Assembly (NCBI RefSeq): GCF_000715075.1
Contig: NC_134087.1
Span: 154,677,436-154,741,435, forward strand
Direction of reading: 5' to 3'
DNA length: 64,000 nt
From: Nicotiana tabacum
Taxonomy: Eukaryota; Streptophyta; Magnoliopsida; Solanales; Solanaceae
Positions 33,513 through 45,152 of this stretch are shown in pieces. Under the pieces are notes generated by a model. It saw nothing but the letters and a program-made list of their open reading frames with translations, ran no database searches and was not told the DNA's origin. A program made the position numbers and the translations under genes. The first letter of the stretch is position 1, and each line of letters begins with the position of its first letter.

Positions 33513-35089
33513 GTCAATGGCCTCAGGGAGTCTCTTTTCTGATCTATTTTGATTTTTTGAAATAGGGACAATGCAAGTTTTTATGTGTGGGGTGAATTGC
33601 CCATATTGTAATGTACTTACTTTTGTATTTTTTGTATTTTTGGTTGTTTGATTTTGTTTAGACTGTTAAACTTTGTGGTTTGGTAGATTATAGCGTTTGT
33701 TTGTAGTAAGTGATACTAATTTCGTTTTTTTTTCGACGATGGATTTTTCTTGAGGGAAATGAAGTCAAAATTCAAAACAACAAAATTTATAAAAAAAATA
33801 TGTTTGCCTTTTTATTCAGTTTAGTGTATGCTAGTTTTGGTTTAATTTAAAATACTTCCCCTTGGTTTTTTTTTATGCCACGGTTCTTTTCCAAGGGTGT
33901 ATTTGAACCGGGTATAGTGTAATTTTTTTAGTTCAATTGAATAAAAAGTTCCTAACTTACAGAGTTAATCTCCTCAAATGCACATGCTTTAGAAGTGGTA
34001 TGTACCTTATTTGTGATGTTCAACCTCAGTTCTTGATTCTAAAGTAAGTACCTTAAATTGTGTATTTATGACTATGCTTAACTGCTTTGACTAGAGAGTC
34101 GAGAAAGATCCAAGCTTGAGTGAGTTGTATGTCAATGTGTGAGTGAGGTTGTGGAAATATTCTGTGCTTAACAGATGATATCTAGAACTTGCCCTCAAGT
34201 GTTTTGCAAAGCGAAATAGTAGTATTATTTAGTTTAGGAGATGATATATGCATTTCTTTGTTGAACCAGTTTTATAATTGTTCCCACCTAGTTGTATATA
34301 TCTTAGTCAAACCTTTTGAGCTGTTAATCCTATTTCTTTGGCATCCACATTACAAACCTTACCAATTTATGTAAATATATCAGTTGTTTGAACCTCTATC
34401 TCTCATGAGCACTTAGTGTTGTTTTAATGTTGTTAAAGTTGAGAAGAGATTTGTTGGTTTATATAAAATAAATACATATATAGTAGAGTATGGTGCTTAA
34501 AGAGAATGGAATTTGTTGTTATTATGTAAAACCTCAAAAAGGTTGGAGATGGTTTAACATAAGAGTAATGCTGAAATTATGAAATGAATTGGTGTATGTA
34601 TGGAAGTGCTCAAAGAGGTGTAGCTACTACATTTTATATTTATCACACCCTTCCCCAGCTTGCATTACAACCAATCAAAGTCCTATTTGATCCTTGATTG
34701 AATAAGCTCAATTAGTAGAGTATTACACTAGGGGCAAACATATGGTATGTCATCTATTGCACATGAATTTCAATTTTGAGAGTAAGCTAATTCTTCCTAT
34801 TTTGAGTTCCTAAATATTCTTGAATATTATTTTGAGAGGAACTAGTCTATATTAGTTGTGGGAGGGCACATGATTTGTAAAAGCAAGAGAAAGTTTTGAC
34901 CCTTGTGTTAGAGTAAGTAAGAAAGTTATGAAAATGCGTGGCACTTGTGAGTCATGTCTTGAGGTTGAAATATTATGAGTTGGTACTTAAGTGTCGGCAT
35001 GTGTTGTTAAAGAAATTGTTTGATAAAAAGGTCGTCGTCCTTATGTGAAGTTTATGATAATTGCTCGAGGACAAGCAATGATTTAAGTG
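33513..35089 (+). other. Element B 3' non-coding region
   Basis: AT-rich and without a credible coding frame. It contains a stretch shared with elements A and C (CATCCACATTACAAACC near 34340 and CAGCTTGCATTACAACC near 34655) and ends with CTCGAGGACAAGCAA (35064-35078) and TTTAAGTG next to the 3' LTR. Confidence 0.7.
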
Positions 35090-36512
35090 TGCACTTCTAA
35101 TCATAGGCTAAAAACTCGTGTTTTAGTCGTTGTAACAACACTTTAATTATTGCATTTTACAAAGGTTTGAGCTTAAGTAATAATGAATTGTATGCCTTGC
35201 AGGAAGAGATTCCGACTTAAGAATTAAATTTGGGATGAATTTGATTAATTTGGGGCTTTAAAGTCTGAGTAAAAACTAAATAAATCATGTCGGGATCATG
35301 TTTGGGGGTCGCATAGCAAGCCCGGATAGAAAAACAAAAAAAAAATGAGGCAGCGCAGAAAATTGCATTGCCATGCCGCAGGGCGGGCCACGTGGGGGTG
35401 CCGCGGGTGTTGCATTTCCAGCAAAAATTTGTTCTACTCAGTTAAATTGTATTCTGCCTGACCAATCCATGTACACGTCGCAGGGGGCGCCGCGAACGTG
35501 TAAAAATCGCAGAACTATTCTATTTTGGTCCTAAAAGGGCATAATTGTCAAAACACATTCTTACACGATTAAAATGGGTAAAGCAGCCATTATTGATGGA
35601 CCAGACCTGATTTTATAGAGAAGAAGAAGAGGTGATTCATCTTTAAGTATCAAAAATCAAAAGGATCAACACTTTGGAGCAAGGATTAAAAGAGTTTTTC
35701 TTAACTTTCTTCTAGTATCTATTTATTTTATGTTTAAGACTTATAGTGTTAATATTTGTATGAATATGAGTGGCTAAAAATCCAAATATTCTAGGGTCAT
35801 GGGTGTTAGATGATTATGTTGTTTCAAGCTTAAATTGATGATCTTGAATTTATCGTTATGGGTTGTTTATTTTACTCTATTGTTAATTATTTTACTGCAT
35901 AGCTAACCGTGAAATACTATTAATAAATCTTGAGTTACACTTGAAAAAGGAAATTCTTGATTGCATATAGAATCAAATAGAACAAGATCTTGATCCTGGG
36001 CATCGGGTGAAAGATTAGCGATTAAGAAAGAAATATACTTAATTGCCTTGTTTGGTTGAAAAATAGGAATTGTAAATGCATTTGAGTTAATATTAATGCC
36101 ATAGAAATATAGGTATTAATTTAACCTGAATAGGCGCATAGGAATTCGACAGATTCTTATGGGCATTATTAACCCTATAATCAATAACCCAGATAATTCA
36201 ATAAATCTTTCTTAAGCTAAAAGCGCAGCATGATATCTAGCAAGCCCATGACCCTGGAATATCTCTTTTATTAATTGTTAAAAGAAAATTGCATAAGTGG
36301 CATAGTAACTTTGCGTTGTATTATTGTTTGATTACTAGTTAAAGTGTAAATTAGTTATTTATGTATTTTATGATGAATTAGCTTGAATTGATAATTGTGT
36401 GAGTTTGCATCAGTCGATAAGTTGATCATAGTTCCTCGTGGGAACAATACATTGCTTATTACTATATTATTTGTTGATCGCGTACACTTGCGTGAGTGTT
36501 TTGATCGCAACA
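35090..36512 (+). repeat. Element B 3' LTR
   Basis: Begins TGCACTTCTAATCATAGGC and ends TTTTGATCGCAACA, followed by the ACTTC target duplication and element A's protease sequence. 1423 bp. It carries the GC-rich patch near 35365-35410 as in the 5' LTR. Confidence 0.9.
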
Positions 36513-37215
36513 ACTTCCAGGATTCAACATAAGCTTGCACAAAAGCTCAAGGATCCGGGTAGTTTTACCATCCTCATGAGGATTGGTGATATGGATGTGG
36601 GTAGAGCATTGTGTGATTGGGGTGCAAGTATTAACCTAATGCCATTGTCAGTGTTCAAACAATTGGGCTTAGGAGCACCGAGACCCACCCACGCTGATGC
36701 TACAGTTAACTGATAGATCTTATGTTTATCCTAAGAGGGTAATTGAGGATGTCTTGCTGCAGATTGGGAAGTTTATTTTCCCTGCAGATTTTATCATCCT
36801 GGATTACGAGGCTGATGAGTTAGTTCCTATCATCTTGGAACGACCTTTCTTGGCCACTAGAGATGCAATTATCAAAGTCCAGGAAGGTAAGATAATCTTG
36901 AGGGTGGACAATGAAGAAGCAGTCTTCAATGTATATCGAGCCATTCAGTTGCCTTGTCATTACGAGGACTTGGCCATGACTTCTGTGGTAGATATAAATG
37001 AACCAGCCATGGAGCCAAGTGCGTTTATTGAAGATGCACTAGAAAAGGCATTGATGTTGTTCAATCACTTGGAACTTGAAGAAGAGGTTGAGGAGATATT
37101 GCAAATTCTGGATGCATCTTGCGAATACATAAGAGAAGGATCCCAGTTTGAGCCTCTGGATAGGCCAATCAATCCGTCCCCTAAACCCTCAGTCGAGGAG
37201 GCCCCAAAAATGTAA
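36513..37215 (+). pseudogene. pol: Element A: retropepsin-like protease
   Basis: Resumes element A after the B insertion: SRIQHKLAQKLKDPGSFTIL, then active site CDWGASINLMPLSVFKQLG. Position two of the motif is Trp where element B has Leu. An extra C near 36690 breaks the frame, and the second piece (36697-37215) covers MLQLTDRSYVYPKRVIED to IILERPFLATRDAII and the acidic linker. The frame ends with TAA at 37213-37215. In element B the corresponding region is continuous. Confidence 0.87.
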
Positions 37216-37299
37216 CTTAAACCCTTACCATCTCATCTTCGTTATGCATACTTAGGAAGTTCTAACACTTTACCTGTGATTGTTTCGTCTCATTTGTCT

Positions 37300-38700
37300 A
37301 AATTGCAGGAAGAGAAGCTCTTAAGGGTGCTAAGGGAGCACAACAAGCCATTGGTTGGACAATGTTTGACATAAAAGGGTATTAGCCCTGCATTATGCAT
37401 GCACAAAATACTCATGGAGGAGGGACACAAGCCTAGCGTGGAGCATCAACTTTGCTTAAATCCAATCATGAAAGAGGTGGTAAGAAAAAAAGTGATTAAG
37501 TGGCTCTACGCAGGTACAATATTTTCTATCTCCGATAGTAAGTGGGTGTTCAATGTGTACCTAAAAAGGGAGGCATGACTGTTGTAGTGAATGAACAAAA
37601 TGAATTAATCCCAACTAGGACTGTGACTGGTTGGCGAATCTACGTAGATTATAGGAAGTTGAATAATGCTACATAAAAAGATCACTTCCTCCTCCCCTTC
37701 ATTGATCAAATACTTGATAGGTTATCCAAACAGGAATATATTATTTTATTAACGGCTATTTAGGGTATAATAAGATTGCTATTGCCCCAGAAGATCAAGA
37801 AAATACCATTTTTACATTCCCTTATGACACTTATGCATTTAAGAGAATACCATTGGTGGTATGTAATGCACCTGCGACTTATCAAAGGTGTATGATGGCT
37901 ATTTTCATCGATATGGTGGAACGATTTGTGGAGGTCTTTATGGATGATTTTTCTGTGTTTGGTCCTTATTTTGATGAATGCTTAACCAATCTTACTAAAG
38001 TGCTTGCTAGGTGTGAGGAAACTAACCTGGTACTAAATTGGGAAAAGTGCCATTTTATGGTACGTGAAGGTATAATGCTAGGGTACAAGGTGTCCAAAGA
38101 TGGACTGGAAGTTGAAAAGGCTAACGTGGAAGCAATTGAAAAGTTGCCACCACCGAATTCAATGAAAGGAGTTAGGATTCTAGGACATGCAGGTTTTTAT
38201 CACCGATTTATAAAGGATTTCTCAAAAATTTCCTCTCCTTTGTCCAGGTTGTTAGAGAAGCATGTGCCGTTGAAGTTTGACGATGCTTGTATTAAACCAT
38301 TCGAGGAGATGAAAGAGAAGTTAGTGAGTGCACCAATCATAGTGGCTCCTGACTGGAAAGAACCATTTGAGCTGATGTGTGACGCTAGTGATTGTGCAAT
38401 TGGGACCGTATTGGGCCAGAGAAGGAGAAAATATTTCACTCCATTTACTACGCAAACAAGACTCTCACTCCTGCTCAGATAAATTATACTGTGATAGAAA
38501 AGGAGTTTCTTGCTGTAGTGTGGGCATTCGATAAATTTTGGGCCTATTTGGTTGGCACCAAAATCATCGTCTACACAGACCATGTAGCCATCATGTATTT
38601 GTTTGAAAAGAAAGATGCTAAACCAAGGCTAATCGGTTGGGTTTTACTCTTGCAGGAATTTGACTTGGAGATCTAAGACCATAAAGGAACAGAGAATCAA
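37300..38700 (+). pseudogene. pol: Element A: reverse transcriptase and RNase H
   Basis: The RT N-terminal part (37300-37850) is recognisable only in fragments (GWRIYVDYRKLNNAT, QILDRLSKQEYI) with many stops. The segment 37853-38482 contains CNAPATYQRCMMAIF, the catalytic FMDDFSVFG (Asp-Asp at 37943-37948) and RNase H start [17 protein letters not shown] frameshift near 38415 leads to 38392-38676 with [16 protein letters not shown] and [17 protein letters not shown], then a TAA and ENQVDDHLSRLE. It retains the roughly 0.5-kb RT N-terminal segment that element B has lost. Confidence 0.89.
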
Positions 38701-38879
38701 GTGGATGATCACTTGTCTAGGTTAGAAACTCGGAATCATGTAGCTGAGGGTGATGTCATCAAGGAAACATTCCCGGATGAGTAATTGTTGGCCATTACTG
38801 CTAGGGAGGTGCCATGGTATGCAGATTTTGTGAACTATCTGGCAAGTGGAGAGTTTCCACCTGATCTTGAACCTCATGC

Positions 38880-39341
38880 TAAAAAGAAGTTTTTGTAAAA
38901 CGTAAGGTCATATGTGTAGGATGAGTCGTTTCTTTTCAAATCTTGTATCGATTAGTTAATGAGAAAATGTGTGTTCGAATCTGAAATAAATGCTATATTA
39001 CATGACTGTCAGGCGTCGCCTTATGGTGGTCATCATGCGGGTGACAAAATGGTAGCAAAGGTGTTGGAATCGAGTTTCTATTGGCCTAGGTTATTTAAAG
39101 ATGACTATGAGTTCATGAAAAAGTGTGATAGTTCCAGAGAACAAGAACAATTACGAAAAGGCATGAGATGCCATTGCATGGAATTATGGAGGTTGAAATT
39201 TTTGATGAGTGGGGAATTGATTTTATGGGTCCGTTTACCTCGTCCAATGGGTGTAAGTATATTCTGGTGGCCATTGACTATGTGTCGAAGTGGGTGGAGG
39301 CCATTGCTCTTCCTACAAATGATGCCAAGGTTGTGGTTAAC
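38880..39341 (+). pseudogene. pol: Element A: integrase, first part
   Basis: Zinc-finger part INAILHDCQASPYGGHHAGD and FMKKCDSS. The second Cys of the CxxC pair is lost and the frame shifts right after it. In the next frame [20 protein letters not shown] carries the first catalytic Asp and [20 protein letters not shown] follows. The segment is cut at GTTAAC (39341) by element C and resumes at 45153 with IVKKYIFTRFGTPRVMISDG. Confidence 0.88.
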
Positions 39342-40095
39342 TATTGCGGCCAAACGCATATGCAAGTATACGCGATCGTCATGTAATAAAGTGACTAAAA
39401 ATCGGATGTCGATTCCACGAGTACTTGTGATTAACTATTAACTAAATTAGACTATCCTAATTATCTAAATAAGAATTAAATCTAAAAGTATTTGATTCTA
39501 AACTAATTAAAATAAAAAGAAATCAAATAATAAACTTTGAACAAAGGAAGAACAAATTTTTATGTTATCAATATTATGAAAACGATCTAGGGTTATGGGC
39601 TATCTAACAATCATATTTCATTCTTCTATTGAATTGACTAACTAATTTATCTAGTTTATTGGTTGATATGGTTAATATTGCTCATAAGAATCTGTCGAAT
39701 TCTTACTCGCCTGTTCAAGCTAACCTAACGCGTATATGTCTATGGAATTAGAATCAACAAGAACGCATTCATAATTCCGGTAAATCAACCAAGCGAGGCA
39801 ATTAGGTACATGTCTATCGTAACCGCGAATACGTTCCCTGATTCCCAGGTTCAAGAACTTGCTCTACTCAATCCTATATGCAATCTAGAATTCTCACTTT
39901 CTAGTTCAACTCTAGATTCGTAGATAGTATTCAATTAGTGATCAAGTAATCAAATAATTAAGTACAGGATTGAATAAATAAACCAATATGATAAACTAAG
40001 AAATCAAAATCAATATCCGAATAACAATAGTCATGAAAGAACCACAGCCCTAGAACGTGAAGTTTAGCTCCACATAGACATGGTAGCCAAACAAC

Positions 40096-40282
40096 GAGAA
40101 GTTTTATTGTGTGTCTCGCACAACTGACATTAGTTGTGTGAGGCTCATTTTGTCTCACAAATTTGTAGATCCCGATTTTACACTTCTGGGTCCACAAAAA
40201 TCTGGGTCCAGAAAACTGTGAGACAAAAATAGTACCTCATACAACTAGTGTTAGTTGTATGAGATACAAAATAAAATTTTTC
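40096..40282. mobile_element. 187-bp MITE with paired subterminal hairpins
   Basis: Present only in the left LTR of element C. The ends are inverted repeats: GAGAAGTTTTATTGTGTGTC at 40096 pairs with the reverse complement of the right end, GAAAAATTTTATTTTGTATC. Each end holds a perfect stem: CTCGCACAACT/AGTTGTGTGAG (40115-40142, one G-T pair) and CTCATACAACT/AGTTGTATGAG (40236-40263). The flanks CCAAACAAC (40087-40095) and CCAAATAAT (40283-40291) look like a 9-bp target duplication with two C>T changes, which points to a Mutator-type mobiliser. It has no coding capacity. Confidence 0.75.
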
Positions 40283-40431
40283 CCAAATAATAAATTATAC
40301 AAAGAAACATAAAAATTACTAAGTTTGGAGGAAGAAAGATGGAACTTGATGAATTCCGGCCTCCACGGTAGCTTTGTGCTTGTATTTTACTCTCAAAAAA
40401 TATTTTTCTCCTCCAAAATAGGTTTAGGACC

Positions 40432-40440
40432 CCTTTTATA
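40432..40440 (-). promoter_or_regulatory. Predicted TATA box of element C left LTR
   Basis: The minus strand reads CGTATAAAAGG, a strong plant TATA box. The sequence just upstream on the minus strand includes the GCGCTTGGCGCTGG motif near 40510-40530. Confidence 0.55.
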
Positions 40441-40859
40441 CGAGCTGGGACCGTGTAGGCCCGAAATAACCTTGTCCCGAATGAAATAGGAAAAGTTTTC
40501 GCCTCCAGCGTCCAGTCCAGCGCCAAGCGCCGATCCTGGTGCTGTAAGCAGTGAGCGATTTGCATTTTTTAATGTCCTAGCTTGCTTTGAATTGGACTTC
40601 ATTCTTTGTTTGTCTTCAATTTGGGGGACAAAAAGATAAAGGGTGTCCCCCTTTTTTAATTCATTTAATTAACTTTCTTTTTCTTCTGCATTTTATTCAA
40701 TTTTGCTCAAAATCTTTTGATCTTCACATCACTTTATTCCTACACAATTAAAATATAATATTAAGCACAAAATAATATAACTAATACTCAAATGACGATT
40801 AAAAGTACTAGAATATGAGTTAACAATGGGTAAATATATGCATTTTTTGCCAAACATCA

Positions 40860-42914
40860 ACACCCCACACTTAGATTCTTGCTCGTCCTCGAGTAAGCAT
40901 TAAAACTACTCTCAATAAATCAAGCCTAAAAACACCACCACTTCGGTAGATACTAACAATTAGGTCCTATAGCAACTCAAACCATAAGATATAAACTTAC
41001 TTATCATCGTGCAAGATATATAAGTCACAAATAAACAACAAACTTCTAACCTCCTAACCTTAGAAAGGGACTCTAACTCACCAAATTTAAGCTCGCTCAC
41101 CTATTCTGTCAAATAAAGCTAATAACATCACCTATCCATCATGAAACAAGTGCCCTCTCATGAAGAAATAGTCCATAAACTCAAATAAAAGAATGAATAT
41201 AATTTATGGACGTAGCATCAAAGAACAACTCTCGTACTCACAAACGAATTCACATGTATGCACAAAGAACCATAGGCTTGACCATTATACAAATCTCTAC
41301 TAATTACGTATGCTCGAATATAATCAAATAGGACTTTAATGGGTTGTAATTTTGGCTAAGGGACGGGTAGGAGAATTGTATAATAGTGACTTACACTTCC
41401 CTAAGCACTTTGCATTTTTAGACTTCACCATCAATTATTTTCTACTCTTCACTTTTATTTTTTAGCCATCTCTTCATCTATTGTTTCACAAGTATTTCCC
41501 TCATATCAAGAACGTTTCAATTTTTTTTTATTTTTTTTTCAAAGCAATTTTTTTTCATTCCCCTTTTGTTTTCTTTTCTTTTTCATGTCACATTCTTTTC
41601 AAGAAGGCCTTTTCATCACCTTTCATCTATCATTGGTCATCATTTTTTTTTACTTAACCATCCTATCCTTCAAATTTATCAATTAATATCACGGTCTAAG
41701 AAACAATGCTCAAGGAGGCAGGGTGCAAAAACTAGGGATTCAACAAAAGGATCAAGCTAAAAATACAGCTTCCAAACAAAAGGCTATAGGCTCAAAGGGC
41801 TAACTAGTGGTACAATATCTGAAAAGGCTAAAATTCACAAGACATATCAAAAAAAGCTTATTATCATCTTCTAAACAGAGCAACACTTTTATTTCGCTTC
41901 AATAACATGCAGGGCAAGTTCTAGACTAAGATGCAAAACATGGAATATATGCAAGAAATCCTCACCACACATGGCACAAGTATCAATCAAGATGGATCAA
42001 TTCTACTCTACGACAGACAGGGTCATAGCGAACAACAACATAAAAATAAGTTCTATACAGAGTCACAACCCTGAGCTTAAGTGTCAGAAAGTTTGCAATT
42101 TTATTCATGACTCAAGCATTCAGAGGAAAGTACTACTCAAGCTCCGGTCTAAATATACTAGTATCAAACAAGTCACAAAACGTTTTTCTTCTCCCTCTTT
42201 TTCTACTCCTAAAATAAAGAAAAAAAAACTAATCTAATCCTAAAAAAATAAAAAAAATTACCCGGTTCAAGTTACTTCCCATGGAAAAGAACCGATGCAT
42301 AAAGAAAAACTACAGGGGATTATTGACTAACTAAAACTAACTAGAAACAAAATAAAATATTTTTTGATTATTTTTTATTGGACCTTAATCCCTCAAGAAA
42401 GCTGTCCACAAAATCCATCATCAGGAAAAGTCCAAATTTTCTGATTTTTTTTTAATTTTTTAATTTTTTATCTTATTTTTTATCATAAGTAACTACACTA
42501 AGAAAAAGTACTACAACAAATCTAGGATAGAATAGAAAATCACTTAGACAATCTCCTCACCCCACACTTAAAATTGTGCAATGTTCTCAATGCACACTGA
42601 AAATAATAAGAGGGTAAAAGAAACTCCCTGGTAGGCCAAAGGCCAAAGAATTAGCAACTCACGGGATACTCAAACTTCTCCCCGGTATGATCTCTTGTGC
42701 GGGTACCTCACACTTAGTTTCAACCACCTGCTCGCTTTTGCACATGCCTATTGGCTTTGACTTCATGCTCCTATTCCTACAAGATTCAAAAACAATGCTA
42801 CAAAAAACAAATAGCACAATAAAAATAAACAAAAGTAAAAAAGAAAAGTAAAATTGGATTGCCTTCCAACAAGCGCTTGATTTAACGTTGCGGCATGACG
42901 CCATCACTTTCGTA
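40860..42914 (-). other. Element C 3' non-coding region
   Basis: No convincing coding frame. On the minus strand it contains segments shared with the 3' region of element A: ACTAAGTGTGAGGTACC with GGCCTTTGGCCT near 42710-42630, and CCCGTCCCTTAGCC with ATTACAACCC near 41370-41340. It ends CTCGAGGACGAGCAA (40893-40879) and CTAAGTGTGGGGTGT beside the LTR, which acts as polypurine tract. Poly(T)/poly(A) stretches are common. Confidence 0.7.
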
Positions 42915-43671
42915 CTACTTTTCCTTCCACTTTGAAGATATGAATTGCGCCCCCAACTTTGCATCAACTTTTGTATCCCGTTCTTGGGCCGGTGGTGTAA
43001 AATTAAAAAAACCAAGCAATACATATCGCATCTTGCACTTCTTGGCCCTTAAGTGAGGAATGCCATTTTGCCTCCTTGGTATGGCAAATTTCAGAATATA
43101 AACACTTTGTTCCTCATTCATTGACTCCTCCATATGAACGACTGGATCAATTCCCATGTTGCCAACTAAACATAATGCTGAAAAGTGTTTAGAATGAGGT
43201 CCAATATGCTCCAACTCCAAAATTGCATTATTTTTGACATCCTCAATTTTGCACTCTTCGTCAACCTTGGCATCATTAATAATATTTTGGTCTAATAATT
43301 GGTATTCTCGTTTTAGCTCCTCAATTTGGTCTAGAAGATCTTTTTCAGCTTCACACAACTTATCACTAAATTGTTGGGCGTTACATGCATCAACCTTTGT
43401 ACTCAAAGCTAAACCTGTCAATTTCTTATGCAAGATCAACTCTATCCTTAGACCAATCATTTAACAACGTTGTTAGCAAACAACGCCGTTGCAAATATTC
43501 TCTTAATCGATAATGTTCATCACAATACCAACCCTTACTCCCATATTCAAATTCAGACTTTCAAGATGTCAGGTCATGAAAAGCCCAAAAATAAGGGCCA
43601 TAAAAATCTTTCGTCAATCATGCGTCTTTATCAATAACCTTATCTCTGTATGCTTCATCCCCAGATGTCAT
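42915..43671 (-). pseudogene. Element C unidentified ORF with coiled-coil character
   Basis: I do not recognise this protein. The best start is ATG 43671 (MTSGDEAYRDKVID). That frame reads, through two stops, GWYCDEHYRLREYLQRR and LLNDWSKDRVDLA. A one-base shift near 43430 leads into the long open segment 43460-42915 (181 residues). It contains LCEAEKDLLDQIEELKREYQ and DVKNNAILELEHI, which look like a coiled coil or long helix, and a basic end VDAKLGAQFISSKWKEK. It sits directly after the primer site, where gag would start, and has no zinc knuckle, protease or RT motif. It might be a captured host sequence or an element-specific RNA- or Gag-interacting protein. Confidence 0.55.
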
Positions 43672-43804
43672 GCTGAGAGAATTAGAAACACACTAAGAGA
43701 AAAATCAATCAAATAGTTATAAAATTAAAAATATTTACAAAGAAAAAAAAAACTTGTAAAGATAATAGTAAAAGTCTAATTTAGTAGAATAGTTAATTTC
43801 TAAG

Positions 43805-43822
43805 TCCCCGGCAACGGCACCA
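43805..43822 (-). other. Primer binding site of element C
   Basis: On the minus strand TGGTGCCGTTGCCGGGGA, the tRNA-Asp site with one change from element A. It shows that C replicates by the same priming as Athila. Confidence 0.82.
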
Positions 43823-43828
43823 AAAACT

Positions 43829-45147
43829 TGTTGCGGCCAAACGCACACGCAAGTATACGTTGTCATCAAGTAATAAAGTGACTAAAAGTCGGATGTCGAT
43901 CGCACGAGGACTTGTGATTAACTATTAACTAAATTAGACTATCTTAATTATCTAAACAAGAATTAAACCTAGAAGTATTTGATTCTAAACTAATTAAAAT
44001 AAAAAGAAATCAAATAATAAACTTTGAACAAAGGAAGAGCATATTTTAATGTTATCAATAATATGAAAACGATCTAGGGTTATGGGCTATGTAACAATCA
44101 TATTGCATTCTTCTATTGAATTGACTAACTAATTTATCTAGTTTACTGGTTAACAGAGTTAATATTGCTCATAAGAATTTGTCGAGTTCTTACCCGCCTA
44201 TTCAAGCTAACCTAACGCCTATATGTCTATGGAGTTAGAATCAACAAGAACACATTTATAATTCTTGTAAATCAACCAAGCAAGACAATTAGGTAATGTC
44301 TATCCTAACCGCGAATTCGTTCCCCGATGTCCAGGTTCAAGAACTTGTTCTACTCAATCCTATATGCAATCAAGAATTTCCACTTTCGAATTCAACTCTA
44401 GATTCATAGATAGTATTCAATTGGTGATCAAGTAATCAAATAATAAGTGCAGGATTGAATAAATAAACCAATATGATAAACTAAGAAATCAAAATCAATA
44501 TCCGAATAACAATAGTCATGAAAGAACCACAACCCTAGAACGTGAAGTTTATCTCCACATAGACATTGTCGCCAAACAACAAATCATACAAAGAAACATA
44601 AAAATTACTAAGTTTGGAGGAAGAAAGATGAAACTTGATGAATTCCGGCTTCCATGACGACTCTGTGCTTGTATTTTACTCTCAAAAAACGTTTTTCTCC
44701 TCCAAAATAGGTTTAGGACCCCTTTTATACAAGTAGGGACCGTGTAAGGCCGAAATAACCTTGTCCCGAATGAAATAGAAAAAGTTTCCGCCTCCAGCGT
44801 CCTGGCCAGCGCCAAGCGTCGGTCCTGGCGCTGAAAGCAGTGAGCGATTGTAATTTTTAACATCCTAGCTTGCTTTGAATTGGACTTCATTTTTTGTTTG
44901 TCTTCAACTTGGGGGACAAAAAGTCAAAGGGTGTCCCCCCTTTTTAAATTCATTTAATTTTCTTTCTTTTTTTCTGCGTTTTATTCAATTTTGTTCCAAA
45001 TCTCTTGATCTTCATACCACTTTATTCCCACACAGTTAAAATATAATATTAAGCACAAAATAATATAACTAATACTCAAATGACGAATAAAAGTACTAGA
45101 ATATGAGATAACAATGGGTAAATATATGCATTTTTTGCCGAACATCA
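43829..45147 (-). repeat. Element C 5' LTR (right)
   Basis: On the minus strand it starts TGATGTTCGGCAAAAAATGC at 45147 and ends TTGGCCGCAACA at 43829. 1319 bp. The MITE site is empty here (CGCCAAACAACAAATC near 44571-44586), which proves that the MITE entered the other LTR after C had integrated. Confidence 0.9.
44721..44729 (-). promoter_or_regulatory. Predicted TATA box of element C right LTR
   Basis: The minus strand reads TGTATAAAAGGGG. This is the 5' LTR, so it would be the promoter of element C; it is intact. Confidence 0.58.
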
Positions 45148-45152
45148 TTAAC

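Larger units (their letters stand above)
24561..36512 (+). mobile_element. Athila-type element B nested in A
   Basis: A plus-strand Athila element with LTRs of about 1436 bp (24561-25996) and 1423 bp (35090-36512), a tRNA-Asp-type primer site, gag, protease, RT/RNase H, integrase and a third ORF in the env position (32328-33512). The target duplication is ACTTC (24564-24568 and 36513-36517). It is the most complete Athila copy here, yet gag, RT and ORF3 all have stops or frameshifts and RT lacks about 0.5 kb. Confidence 0.92.
39342..40859 (-). repeat. Element C 3' LTR (left), with MITE
   Basis: Matches 43829-45147 except for substitutions and a 196-bp addition at 40096-40291 (MITE plus target duplication). 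The plus-strand left edge reads TATTGCGGCC where the other LTR has TGTTGCGGCC, so the terminal CA of the element has mutated. On the plus strand it ends CCAAACATCA at 40859. Confidence 0.88.
39342..45147 (-). mobile_element. Non-autonomous Athila relative C (LARD-like), inserted in A integrase
   Basis: A minus-strand element with LTRs 43829-45147 (5', 1319 bp) and 39342-40859 (3', 1518 bp including a MITE), and a perfect TTAAC target duplication (39337-39341 and 45148-45152). It has a tRNA-Asp primer site at 43805-43822. The internal region is only 2969 bp and contains no gag, protease, RT or integrase. It has an unrecognised ORF (43671-42915) followed by a 3' region homologous to that of Athila A. 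It would depend on Athila proteins in trans, so it fits a large retrotransposon derivative (LARD) carrying its own ORF. Confidence 0.88.
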
